In this document: positions 35,034 through 47,800 of the stretch, in pieces
Numbering within the stretch: position 1 is the stretch's first letter
Layout of the letters: each line of letters begins with the position of its first letter
Assembly (NCBI GenBank): GCA_963978905.1
Contig: OZ022260.1
Span: 15,241,725 to 15,305,724, forward strand
Origin: Trichostrongylus colubriformis
Lineage: Eukaryota > Nematoda > Chromadorea > Rhabditida > Trichostrongylidae
DNA length: 64,000 bases
Direction: 5' to 3'
The notes under the pieces: generated by a model
Told to the model about the DNA's origin: nothing
Seen by the model: only the letters and a program-made list of their open reading frames with translations
Databases searched by the model: none
Made by a program: the position numbers and the translations under genes

Positions 35034-37344
35034 ACATATGATTGCACTGGAAATTTTGAATATTGATGATTTGTCTTAGATTTATTGGACTGGAATTTTT
35101 GGCTGCTCTCCAAAGGCTCTATGGAAACGCCATGAAGGATAGAACTTACAGTAGTAGTAAAATACAGCAGGCACGATAGCATGGGTGTTCACAGATTCGC
35201 GTGAATTTGATCGATATGGCACTGACGTGGTACACGGGTCATCACGTCCACCACGGAAACGTACATACGGGTAAAAACAATGCTAGTTGATCAGGTTTTT
35301 GTTCATTTTTTTGATTTTTCCTCACCGTCGCATTATTACCAATCACCAATCAATTTTATCAAACAGCCGAATTATTATACTTATGGCCTTCAAGGCACAT
35401 TCGGACTTTTCTTGATGATGTGGTCGAAACCAATACAATGGTCGTAAAATGTATGTTATGTAAAGAAGCAACAATGTTGGAATTTTGAAGGGTGAATTTG
35501 GAAACATAATGAGCATTCAAAGGTCTCTCAAGCAAAAGGCAAAAGTATGCGCAAACAAGGCAATGTTAGTGAACGAACTAATGCGGTAATGGCCGGTTTT
35601 TATGAAAGGCAATGTGCCACTCCAACACGTGGGAATTATTCGAGCAATACTCTACGTCGTGAGCTCAGCGTGAGAACAGGTTCAGCTTGTAGGTCATATT
35701 CACTCAAACTCTGGAGTAATCCTGTACAATTGAAAGATAGCACCTCTTGTAGTAGCACCTCTTGAAATTACGCCATTAGACGATCTAATTCATAATTAGA
35801 CCATCAGCTTCAACAAACTTTATTGCCAACTGTCCGCTGCTCGTATAATTAGGTTCTAACCTGGAATATGATTGGCATAGTCGCACAAGATGTAATCATT
35901 AGCGGTCTTTTCACAGAAGAAGACACAGTATTTGCCACTGCATGAGGCACAAACAAGTATTAGCCCCGCCTCACGCCGAAGCTCCACCCCTCCCTCCAGG
36001 TAGGTGAAAAGGAAGACTCTTTGTTTCAACGATACGAAAAATCAATAAGAGCACCAGAGTACGATTACGGTCAATTCCATGCTTCCGGACGAATACTTTG
36101 TCACCCCACATCCTAATTCTAAGTTTTTCTTCAAATTCATCAAGTTTCACAGTGCAGACGAAGGCGGACTTCAAATTTTTCTCGAGTATTTTGCAGTGCA
36201 CAGTAAAGTGGACTTCAAAATTCCTTGACAGTTTTTGTGTGGTTCATTTCCATAACAAATCAGCACGCAACCATTCTTTGAGCTTCCAAGCTAGCACATA
36301 AAAACTGCCCGTTGTAGGGTAAATCGGCGAAACCAACACAGGTATGTAAATCCATTGTTTACCAGGGAAATCGATGCAAAATCACGGGCAGTAGGTTAAC
36401 CAGTTCTTCAATCACGAGTAGAATCTATCGGTTTTCGGATGTAAGAGCACGTCGAGGTTTTCGGATGTAAGAGCACGTCGATCCCTCGTTTGTGATTGCG
36501 ATCGCAAATTCCACTCCCCTACAACAATATATAGAGTTTCCAATTTCAGAAATTATTTTAGTGCACATTACGAGTTTCTTTTCTTACGGGTAAGTGCATG
36601 AATGAAGTGGTCAAAGGCAAAACTGCGCACTTTGGGAGATAGGCTAACGCTGGAGTGAAGAGTATCCCTCTAACTCTCCCATCTCTGCTCATTGCTATCA
36701 TTTCTACTCATTCTCGTCCAGGCACCGGTGCATCTCGTACGGCGTTCAAAGCTACTGCATAGAAAAAGGAAATTGTTTTCTTTCTAACGCGTTTCTGAGA
36801 TCTTTTTTTTAACCCATTCTCCCCGCTGCTGGATGACTATGGCCTGTCTCTCATTTTTAACCCAAACCACATGTGAGCTAAAAACATGTGCCCACCGCCC
36901 TCAATTGAGTACCACTGTTATCCATTCTTTCGTATTTGACCGTATTACACGCTAATCACTGGCCTGCTTATCCCTAACGCACAAAGCAAACCGATCATGA
37001 CAAAGTATTCCCTTTGCAATAGTTGCTTTCATCCGCATTCAATGTCGATTCGTAGCGCATCGACCCGCTCGCTCCTTTTTTTGCGCCTAATTTGTTAACC
37101 ACATGTAGATGTTGTGATCTTATCCAGTCAACCACAAGAAAGTGAGATCGTCGTGAGGAAAACATCCTCAACATCACAAATTCTAATGCAATTCCTACTT
37201 TCTGAATATTCTGCAACTTACTTCTATTTATTCGCGAACATTGGAATCTTTCTCAAGATTTCTGACCCATTGGCTTCATGAGAATCAACTGAGATCTCCT
37301 CTATTTGATAAAATGCTCAGAAGCTATTTCAAACGGGAGACGGT
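35034..37344. other. Unassigned region
   Basis: No supported gene. A tandem duplication lies at 36430-36481. Frames under 77 codons. Confidence 0.4.
36430..36481 (+). repeat. Perfect 26-bp tandem duplication
   Basis: The unit starting GGTTTTCGGATGTAAGAGC occurs twice back to back (36430-36455 and 36456-36481). Confidence 0.9.
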
Positions 37345-37486
37345 CGTTTGGCGCGGCCCCTTGGAGCTCATTTGCCAATGGGGCACTGCCAAAGCTCCTC
37401 CCCTAAAAAGGCTCAGGTAAATCTGGGAGAGTCCAGACGGCCCATGCGCCCCATTGGCAAATTAGCTGCAAGGGCCGCGCCAAACG
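37345..37486. repeat. Long GC-rich hairpin, about 40-bp arms
   Basis: The left arm 37345-37384 (CGTTTGGCGCGGCCCCTTG to CAATGGGGC) pairs with 37448-37486 with only a few mismatches, over a loop of about 63 nt. Size and loop would suit a microRNA-like precursor or a small foldback. It sits in otherwise AT-rich DNA. Confidence 0.85.
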
Positions 37487-38800
37487 ACATACACCCATTT
37501 CAAACTCACGAACCTGGAGACGGCATATACGACGTCGAATGTGTGGTACTGTATGCATTCCATACATACAACCGATCATACGTCTACCCTCTATCATGCT
37601 GACTTTAAATTCAGTAATGAATCGCTCTACTGGTTCCTCGTAGTTTTACGTGAATCATTACAAGCTGACATTTCTCTTATCAAGTGTCATCGTGCAGATG
37701 ATTTTCTTAGGCCGAAGCAGGCATAAAGACTTGTCTGTGTTGATAAGTCGTCTGGATTAGTTATCTTCCTTTATTTGTGCTTCTTGGTATTATACATCAT
37801 TTTGTCTGTAACCTGTCAATAATTTCATCTCATTCTAAGTTTTCTTCATATGCATACTGTTTTGCGCTGTATCTCTACGAAAGCGTAGTAAATTGCAGTG
37901 GTTTTGCTCATCATTTACGTGATTCATCATGGCGTGAAATCTTTCATTTAGCTGAATCAAAGGTGTTCATTCTCGTGCAATCTTCTTCTTTCGTCCTTCG
38001 TCGGCTGTCTTGGATTCGCTACTTATGAGTGCGCGTTTAATTTATAACGTGTTCATTTTAATTTGTAACGTGTTCATATTCATTCCTGCGTTACGCCTTG
38101 GGTAATGGAATCAGCAGGTGCATTGTTTACACTGAAATTACTCGGATAAGTCGGAGAATCCTTCGCCGAGACTTGGGAAACGTGCATTTTGATGCAACGC
38201 ATTTGTCATGAAAAAAAATCCAATGGTGTATTGGGACGACACGGAGATTGATTCTGAACCAGGGGTATATATTTTACTCGTGCTTGCGCGATAGAGCTCG
38301 GGCAAGTGATCCAGTCCTTGTAAATTTGCTAGACAAATTTCTTGATAGTTACTATTCCATTCATTCTCATTGGTTCAAATCAACTTTGAAGTGTAAGGCG
38401 GAAACCTCTGCGCGCCTTCCCAATTGATGTCTCTCCTAATACCATTGATTTGTCTGAATGTTGGCTTCATTCTTTATGGATTTTCTTAGTTTAGTTTCGG
38501 CGCTGTAGAAAAGTTCTTCAATTATGCGGATGCCTCCGAATCGTGTTGTTAAGAGTTTCCTGCGCTACGGTGCCACGCACCAAACAGCCACGTCCGTGAG
38601 TCCAACCTGCCGCTGCTTTGAGAATCTGGTAAACACTCAATCCTGTCACAACTAACTTTACTCTGATCACTCTTTGCTGTGTTTTCAAAGTGATTTGATT
38701 TCGCAAACAATTATTTCTTCGGTTCATTCTCATGGCGGGCGCCGAAACTTTCGATTGAAACTTGCCACGTTAGCATCACTGAATCATTTCACGCTTACGA
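37487..38800. other. Upstream flank of the transporter gene
   Basis: No exon recognised. It should contain the transporter promoter or an outron. Confidence 0.4.
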
Positions 38801-38806
38801 GATTAC

Positions 38807-38815
38807 CTTTTTCAG
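38807..38815 (+). promoter_or_regulatory. Splice acceptor just before the transporter ATG
   Basis: CTTTTTCAG ends at 38815 and the ATG is at 38820. A strong acceptor with a four-base leader is typical of nematode spliced-leader addition, though a cis-spliced 5' UTR exon is possible. Confidence 0.65.
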
Positions 38816-38819
38816 TCAC

Positions 38820-41800
38820 ATGCCGGAGTCTTCGTCACGGGATCGAGTATGTATCAGTAGCAGAACTCTAGGAATGATTTTACTATTACTTGTCAATGTG
38901 CTATGGGTACTCTCTTCGGAACTAACACGAGTATGCCTGCTTTATTATTGTTTATAAACTTTATTTATTTCTGTTTTGAATTTTCACTTTTTGTTTTTTG
39001 AATCTTTACCATTATCTGGAAATGCGGTCATTACCGTTTTGAAACCGGTGTCTTATAGATAATTATCATTGTTTTGTGCGATTGCAACTTGCATAATTGA
39101 AGGCACGATAATAGGGAGTAAATGGGAACTGTCAAGATAAATTCTTTGTGAGCCACCTTTCACTTTGGACTAGCGAAGGCATCTGTGTCAAACTCCCATT
39201 GGAATAGTGCCCCCTTGGAGTTTTTGCCGCGGTCTTTCGCGCATCATATCGAACTGCATCAATATTCTTAGTTTTGCAAGGGCGGAGCAATGTTCGCCGC
39301 TGGATAACCTTCCTCATTGCACTTGTATTCACTCTCACCGGCCTGTGGTGTCAGTGGGGTCGAAAGAGGAGGAAGAGTTTCAGGCTTTTATTTCTCGTTT
39401 TAAACGTTGCATTCCGTTCTTTCCCTACTATCACACTACCGATTGCCTCGGCCTCCATAGTCCACAATTTTTCCATGATTTACCGGAATGGCCCTCAGCG
39501 TGTTTTTATCATTTTTGTTGGAAATATGCACCGTTTATGTACCTGTCTATGCGCTTTTCCAGTATATATTCATCGATGAGGATTTTAAACGACCGTTTTT
39601 CACCGCTTATGTAAAGACATGTATGCTTACTGTATATATGGTGCGATATTTGGTGTTTGAGAAGCCATTACAGGTGTGTTCTTTCTAATTTTACAGCTTG
39701 CTTGCTAGTTCTAGTTGAATTCAGTTTGTTAGTGTGTGAGTCCTGTGTGAATTGTTATTCCCCGATTCCTGTGATACCGCTGACAAGCAAAAGTATATGA
39801 AAATAAGAGACAAACGGTTTCTTTAGAAACAGTACGGCTGCCATAGGAAATAATTTCGTTAATTGTTCGATAAAAGGTAGCAACAGCTCAGCCAAGTAAA
39901 TACTTTGTCTAAATACTTTGAAGCATCAGTGACTTGAAAGGGAGTTGATGCGTGGCGCGCTTTGATAGGCGGAAGTCCGACCGACCACATTCTTTTTTGA
40001 AATGCATGGCTACCGCGTAGTACCTGTCACCTCACTATTTGTTCTTTCTTTTTACCGATTCCTTCCAACGAATCTCTTAATCGATTCACTTTTCGGGCTT
40101 CCCATTGGTCTCAATTAGCAAGCCGATACATCATCCCCGATTAGCTTAGGACGCATTTTGGCTTCTCCCCGAACTCCGATTTCTCGCTTCGCTCTTGTGA
40201 TGGGAAGGTGTTTGTCCATTAATGCTCGAATATCGCCTCCGATGGTTAGTCCATTCTACATCACCTGAGATTCGTGTCTGTGATGTCGGCGTCAGTTAAT
40301 TGTTACGTCTACGGAATCGCTTCATCGCAGTCCTCGTTCTGTAAATGTTTTAGCATGTGTACAAAGTTCTCGAAAGTGAGCTCTCCGATTGCGAATCAAT
40401 TGATATGGGTGGCCATAGCTTGGTGAGTTTGGTTGCTCGTGCATGCTTATACCTTCACTTTTCGCTGTCTTATCACTTATCCACTTGTACTTTTTCCCAT
40501 TTCTGTTTGATGTAGTGGAGAGTCCATTTTTTGTTGCATGATAATTGAAAATTCGGTGCATTATAGTAGGATGATGGACTGTCTGGGAGATAGGAAGTTG
40601 GACAGCGACCAATAACTAGAAATACGTGTCCGATGAGGGCATATTTTGCGATAACCTGAATTTGCAGAGGAGTTCCTCAAAAGTGGCTCAGGTGGTGCAA
40701 GAAAGGGTCGGCTCCAAAAGGGTGGCGAAAAGTGAGGCTATCTTGAGAGTTTTCGACATTCCCTTTTCCTTTTTTCCCTCATATTCAGCATCTCTGCTAC
40801 AATGGAGAAATTGATTGTGAAATATGCCTTCAATATCATTTTTTTGAATGGATGTCTGAATATGTTGTGAAGTTTGGTTTGAACTGCTCGGTATTCAACT
40901 TTGCACTTCATTCGAATAGCTTAAGAAACGACGAATGAGTATGAGAACTATCTTTTTGTATCAGGAACTAGAGAAACATCAATGCGCGAATCTTTTTTTG
41001 TGTGTATAGTCTTGCTCATTACTGTTGCACTCTTATCAGTTTCATAGTAGGTCTGACGCATACTAGGCATGAAACTTGTCGCCATGACAAGTTTTACGCT
41101 TTGCTTGCGCATGTTCTAAAGCTGGAAAATATGAATTGTGCCGTAGCCTATAGCCTATTGACAGGCAAGAGGTCCATTTCCCCTGTCCTGTATTGTAGTT
41201 CGTTTTCCATACCGTGTTCGACATCTATGTAATTTCTGTGTTTAGACCATGGAAGGTTTCGAAACGATGACATCCGATTCAGAAAACGATAATGACAATG
41301 TAGATGGAGTTTCTCGGAGCGTTCGCTTTGCAGATCATCGAGAAGTTCGTCATGCGTTATTGGTTGCCTTTATTTCAGCAGTTTTTTTTCACTGTTGTAG
41401 TGTGTTAAAATTGTTAACGAACAAATAAGATATTTATAGATACGGCGTATGCCATCGGATGAGGCACAGGAAGCTCGTCTGGCACGGCAGCCATATTCTC
41501 CACCGCTTTTTGACTGCAATTGTTCAATGAATTTACCACAAAACGTCAAGTATACAGTGTTTTTCTTTGCTCCCATGGTGAGTCTCTTATTGAACAGCTT
41601 TTTCTAGAATGATACTATTCTCTAGAATGATAAAAAGTGAAGATTGCCACTTTTTTCGTAAACCACTTTCCATCCGTCAGTTTAACTTCTTCATTAAGAG
41701 AGCAGGGAAGCCTTTTGCAAATAACCCTCTGGGATCTTACAATGATGGTGATTCATGGACGAAAAATTAAATCTTCCTCAAGTATTACCTTTGCTGTGTA

Positions 41801-44800
41801 TCTCAGGAAAGAAGTAATTTGTTCACTCAGTCTCACCCATAGCATAGCATACCGTACTGCGAGAAATCCCATGTTAGGTAATTGAAGAAAGCATTCATGC
41901 AAAGCAACGGAAACAGCAATGCAACCGGGAGGGTATTGCTTGATCTGGGCTATGTGTTTTGCTCGGAGCGCGTCTCCTTTTTCTTGTTTGGGGTGGTGGG
42001 CGAGAATTGGGCTTTCCTCGTGATGATGTGTTTGGCCCTAACATTTTTAGACGTGGAAACATCATGATTAGTTTCCCTAAGCTCAATAATTGCAAGGTTA
42101 TGTCCGACATATTTTGGAAAAGACAACAGTGTGCTTAAGAGAAAGTTGGAATGAATTTTTTCAGTCTCCTCCCCCTTTTGTTTTATTTGCTATGTCAGCT
42201 TCCTTTAATGTTCCGTAAACAGTCCCGCTAGTATAAAAGTCCGTCTGTCTGTCACGAAATAGGAATTACGTGAAAACAAGCCGTGGAGGGATCAAGTTTT
42301 GATGGCTGCGGCATGGGACAATAAGCATAAAGAGCTCTGCCCACTGAGGGCTGATCATGCACTGAAGTGTTCGGTCCTGTGTCCTAAAATAGTTATTAGG
42401 TTGTAAGGAAAGTTCTGGCCGGTTTTTCGCGCTCACAAGATAAATTCAAATCTCAGAGCGCGTCAATATAAATCAGCTTACATATGTATTGTGCTCCTTA
42501 GATGAACAAAAAGTTGCTCTTTCTGAATATATGTTTTATTTGGAATGCCACAAGGTTTTCGAATTATTAGGGGAATTACAAAGTACTGCGAAAATGGCAC
42601 TTTTCAGATAAATTCACTTCACGAGTTCTTGTCTAGCTGAGTCCCAACGAAGTGAGCACAAATGGGAGTGCTGCAAGGGGAGGGGTTGAAGCATCGGATG
42701 GAACACTTTGTCTCTGGTTTCAGAAGTGCACTTTGTCTCTGGTTTCAGAATCAAATGAGAACGAGTTTCTCGAATTCAACTGATCAAATCGTTTTAACTG
42801 AATCGGCAGAAAGCGATGAGCGCCTCTACTCACAGGGGAAGTCCAAAAGTATTGGCCCTTAACACTCAGTCTTGATTAACCACCTCAATAACTTGAATTG
42901 GAAAACCCAAAAAATGGGTACCCCTCAGAGCAGCTATGCGCAAGCGCATCATCCACAAGTCTTCTTCCAGCAATTTAAGCAGTTGCAGGCTGAAGCCCTT
43001 ACTCGCCCATTATATTCACCAGATCTAGCGGTAACTAAGCCCCATTTTCCCATACATCTGGACAGCTCCTTCAGTAGCAGTGTGTTCAGTGCGATAGTGG
43101 TTTGAAGTCGACTTTTTGATTTCGCGCTATATAAATCATCAGCCGTTCATCAAAATGAGATATGCAAATATCCACGATATCGCCAAAAGTGTAGCGAATC
43201 AAATGGTGCTCATTCTGTGAGAAAAGATGCAGTGTGGGTCGAGTTGTAATCTCCCAAAGACGAAGTTGCGAAAATCGGCCAAAACTTTCCTTACAACCTA
43301 ATAGTTGAGTTGCAAAATGAAAAACGGCCCAATCGTGGGGAAAAGATGGGTTAAGGTCAGTCGCGAGTTTCTGGAAGTATGAGTCACGCAGATAAAAGCA
43401 TGTAATCATTCTTTTCGCCATTCTCTCTTAGCAGGAAAATGCTATCTTCTCATTAAACGGTTCCACTTGATAATGGGTGATAACCTTCTGCTATTTGCTC
43501 TTACCTCGTCACTCGTTCGGTGATATCAGTGTAGTGGTAAGTGCATTGGTAGGAACAGTATGGGTAATGAGGAACTCCTAAAATGAGTCGTTCAAATAAA
43601 TAGTAGGGATCTACACATATCCCTCGACGCGATTCTGGACTCTGATTTCATATTTGCTTTCAAGATCCAAATGGTTCACTGAATAGATTCCAAATTCTCT
43701 GTTCGCAAAACCTAGGCACTGATGTTATTTACAATTTTCTCTGCTATGCCAACGAGTTGTTAGGTGCAACTTTTACTGACGGCCTGACATTTCGACCAGA
43801 TCGTCTTCCTCAAAGGCCCAGTCCACCACCGCGAGAGCGGAACGCCGCCACTCCGTGTCAGTTATTGTCAGTGGAATAACTGACAATAACTTAAGACGAT
43901 TTGGTCTAAACGTCAGGCCATCAATGAAAGTTCCATCTAACAACCTCATTCGCATGAAAAATGCAATTACCATCTCTGAATAGAGTTATAGAGCTTTTTC
44001 TGAATGCACCGATTCCACACTCATAAGCGTGTTCCTCCCCACGTCGCATATGAATACAAGCGGAGTCAGAAGCATGTCAGCAGCAGCATAGTGTTAAGGT
44101 GGTGGGGGCGATTCGCCTAGGATCGGACTATGGATGGGATCTCGATGTAGGCTCCTTTTCTGTTTCTTTGAAATTCTTTCTCTTTTATGTCTTGGAAACA
44201 TCCTCAAAAGTGTTGCCAATAACTGATTTATTCGTTTTTCGCGTACCGCACCATACCTATCTTCAAGATCGCAGAAAACTCCGTGATCCAGCTTGTTTAT
44301 AGGAGCAGCCTATCACAGCGCACGAATTAGATTCGCGCTCACGGGGCCGAATTGACCATCTGTGCAAATTTTCAGCCAAATCGAGTTTTTGGCCCAAATT
44401 CGGGAAATTAGGGGTAGGTAATGGGTGAAGTGATAAGTTTTTGAAACTTTCTATAAAAAAGAAATCAACTATGAGAAGATAGCCTTGACATATCTATTAC
44501 AAATGTCGAACCAAATGAACGTAAAAAGCGCCAAATAATAGCATTTGCTCTGCAAGTGTCGTCGGCTTCTCCTTTGTTTGATGTGCTGCCACCTAATAGC
44601 CCATGAACTTCCGAAAATCAGTTAAATCTCGAATTGTCTAAAAAGTTGTCCCGTGGGCTTATTTGATCTACTAAACACGAGGATCACACTGGTTCCGCGC
44701 GAAAACGTCTGACTAGCGCACAGGGCTCCCAAACTTATCACGTAATAATTTCGGAAAATTCAGAAAAACGTTAATATTCCGCCCAGAGAACTGTTTGGCA

Positions 44801-47800
44801 GTGTGGAATACGGTTTTGAAATCAGCGTTCAAAAGCGCGTTGAGTGATCTGTGCCTCATTGCAAATGACCAGCTTACTTTCGTCTTCGGTCAGTATCGTA
44901 GATTGCGATACAACCGGATCGCCCTTACCACTACCTTCGATTTAAACTGCTCTAAAGACAAATTCGGATCCTCCTAGCGACAAAAATTTGCCAAAGATTT
45001 AGTTGAGTTCAATTATGTGTACTTCGCTTATTATGTGATATATTCTACTTATTATGTGAATGCTCAAAATACCATAATTAATGATAAAAGGTGCCTTTTA
45101 GTGGTTGATCTGTACCTTCACTTACCAAACGGCTCTTCTATCTACGTCGGTATCTACGTTAAACTTGATCTCGTCATCGTCATCTCTATTCGTTCTGGTT
45201 TTCTCGATTTGTTTTCCCTCAAATGGTTCTAGCTTTACGCTGTTGAAGGTAAATCGTTTCTTCAAGGTACCTCGTTGTATGAAAATCGGTGTTTTTTGCT
45301 GCAAAAGCCACAACTGACAGGTTCTAGGCTTTTCTCGTTGCTATGAATTTGGGAGGAGTCTTTCTAGTGTCACAATTCTCATCATCATTGCGTGGGACTA
45401 TTTTTGCTCAGGTAATCTGCTGCAATTCAGTTGTGAGGAATTTGTGCTTTACTGGTTCTATTTTCAAGATTTCGGCTGTTGCATACGCCTTGTACCTAAC
45501 TTTATATACCCGATACCAAGAGAAGAATGGAGAAATAAGCATTAACCTCATGTTCGGTGAGTGATGTTGTAATTGTCGGCGGTCAGTTCGGGTGCAGCTG
45601 TTTCGTAAGAGGCTGGCAGAGAGTGAGTGGCATGTCCGTTGTGGTCTAGTGGTTAGGATTTACGGCTCTCACCCGTAAGGCCCGGGTTCGATTCCCGGCA
45701 ACGGAAGACCTTTTGCTTCTTTTGCTAAGTGAACAGTTTGGCCAATGACATTCATGCTGAGTGTCTTTTCTCGATTTGTTTTGTTTCAAAACTTTTTTAT
45801 TTGATGAAGCACTTGAGCTCTCCAGGTAAATAAGCACTGATGATCGGATCAATTAGAAAGGTGTGGTAAATCTCATTTTTGCTTATTTTTTGCAAGTTGG
45901 TATGAATGGGTTCAACTCATGTTTCCATTCTCAGCTTCTTTTTGGCTCTTATGTCCATTTGGCTACCATTTTCGAAATCTTTGCTTTGCTCCTATCTTTT
46001 CACATAGCCTGACGATTCGTTGCACACCACTTAGGAGCAGTTGTTGTAGTGACCTGTGACGTCGCTTCTACTCACATTGTCTAGGAATCAAATCCTGGAT
46101 CAGTACCCATTGGTCATTGATTCCATTGGTCAGGTATCAATCCACTGCCTGAACTTATGAGGCTTGGCTAGTCTTAGTGGCCGCTTCTAGATATGGATCC
46201 CCGAACCGTTCAAACAAGAGCGGCGCTACTGGTACCCTTACCAGCTTAACATCACTTGTAAATTAGCATAGTTTAGATGTCGTAATGCTCTCGGCTCTCG
46301 ACATGTGCTTGTTCTCTCGAATCGCTGATCTGATTACAGTGCACATGAATGTTGTAGCTACCGTTACATAACGAAAATGAAATACGCAGTCTTCAGGTGG
46401 AAGGATGAAGAATTCGCATTTTTTTTTGATTTTTTTTTCAAACATAGCACGAATTCTACTTCTAATAAGAATCGTAATAGCATTTGAATGCAGTTCCGCC
46501 TTTGCAGAGAGTTGCCGGAGCCACACGTTATGCAACTCAGTCTTTTTTGTTCACCCAGTGTACCTGGTCCCCATTCAAGCCCAGAGGAATAGTAGCTTCG
46601 CTACCTATACGAGCAAGGATCGTGGATTTGATGCTAGGACTGTGAGAGCTACCACGGCACCATTCGTTGCTACACCGCCTACTCTGCCAATTTATGCAAG
46701 TCCATAATATTTAAAGTGATTGCGTGTCCTTGTTGTCGGAGTGAGGAGACGTATGGCAGTAGGCGCAGTTTTCAACCAAGACTTTCACTTCAACGTATTC
46801 ATCAGTTTCTATTAGAAAGTTCGAAAGCATTGAACTAATTGAAAGCTGGTTCTCACGAGTCACTGCCAGGGCCAGTACTAGTGCGTTAGTTCATGAATTC
46901 TGTCGTATTCATAGCATTTTTTATTATTTTTTATTGAGCACTGATTAATGTTTAACACTATAGTACGGGGCTATAGCTCTGAGAGCTTTTTACGCGAGGC
47001 GAGCTATACCTGAAATTTCCAAAGACAAGCTTAGGAAAATTAGAGAAGTGCAATTATGACAGATTGACAGACGTAATGCATGTTCAAGTGCACTGATTAT
47101 TATACGGAAGCAAAATACATGGTTTTCAATAATTTAACAGGGACTTTTGCCCAAACTGAAACACGAATCATATTTCTAAAATTCATCCATACGCATCACC
47201 GAATGCAAACGCAGTGATTGAAAAACAGTTTGGCCTTGTGGTTGATAAACGCGATGAATTCTTCGAATTTCACCACTAATTAGACTTTGTCACGCCATCT
47301 GTTTGATGTTTCGGAAACCAGCACACATCGTTTCATATCTTTTCGCTGGAAATTCAGGAGTGTTCGAAATAGCAGCTACGGGTTTTTCTATCCCGACTGG
47401 TCCTAAAAGTTTTGATAGTTGGGTAAGCATAGGAACAATGGCGGGTGTTTGATGATGATGTTTGATAATGCAGCATGGTGTTTCGCAGTTTCGCAGACTA
47501 CAGCCTAGGTCTACCGGCATGCAGAAGACCGGCTACATTACAGATAAGTCGCCTTGTAACTGCAGAGGTGGTCCTATCGCGATGCGAAAGGAAGGTATTA
47601 GGACGAGCCAACCATGAAGACGTCTTCGTTGCGGAGTTTTACGAATTGACCCTCCTCTTGGACCTGGGAATTGGTTGGCCGCTGCGACTCCACTAGTCTT
47701 CCCTCTCCCTTCCGTCTGTTGCCCTAACTCTTTTGTCTGGTTCTGTTGGCGAGCGCCCCAATCTGTGCAAAAAGCGAGTATTGAAGTTGTTTAGGGGTCA

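Noticed and set aside
38872..38872. Possible acceptor 'ctctag' before GGAATG as the start of transporter exon 1
   Set aside because: The frame is open back to the ATG at 38820, directly behind a better acceptor, so no intron is needed.
39488..39562. In-frame extension of transporter exon 2 with a hydrophobic segment after ATG 39488
   Set aside because: The strong acceptor at 39561-39562 and the conserved first membrane segment in exon 1 (38872-38930) show that exon 2 starts at 39563.
43302..43450. 3' terminus of Helitron copy 3
   Set aside because: No hairpin plus CTRR end could be identified, so no exact boundary is claimed.
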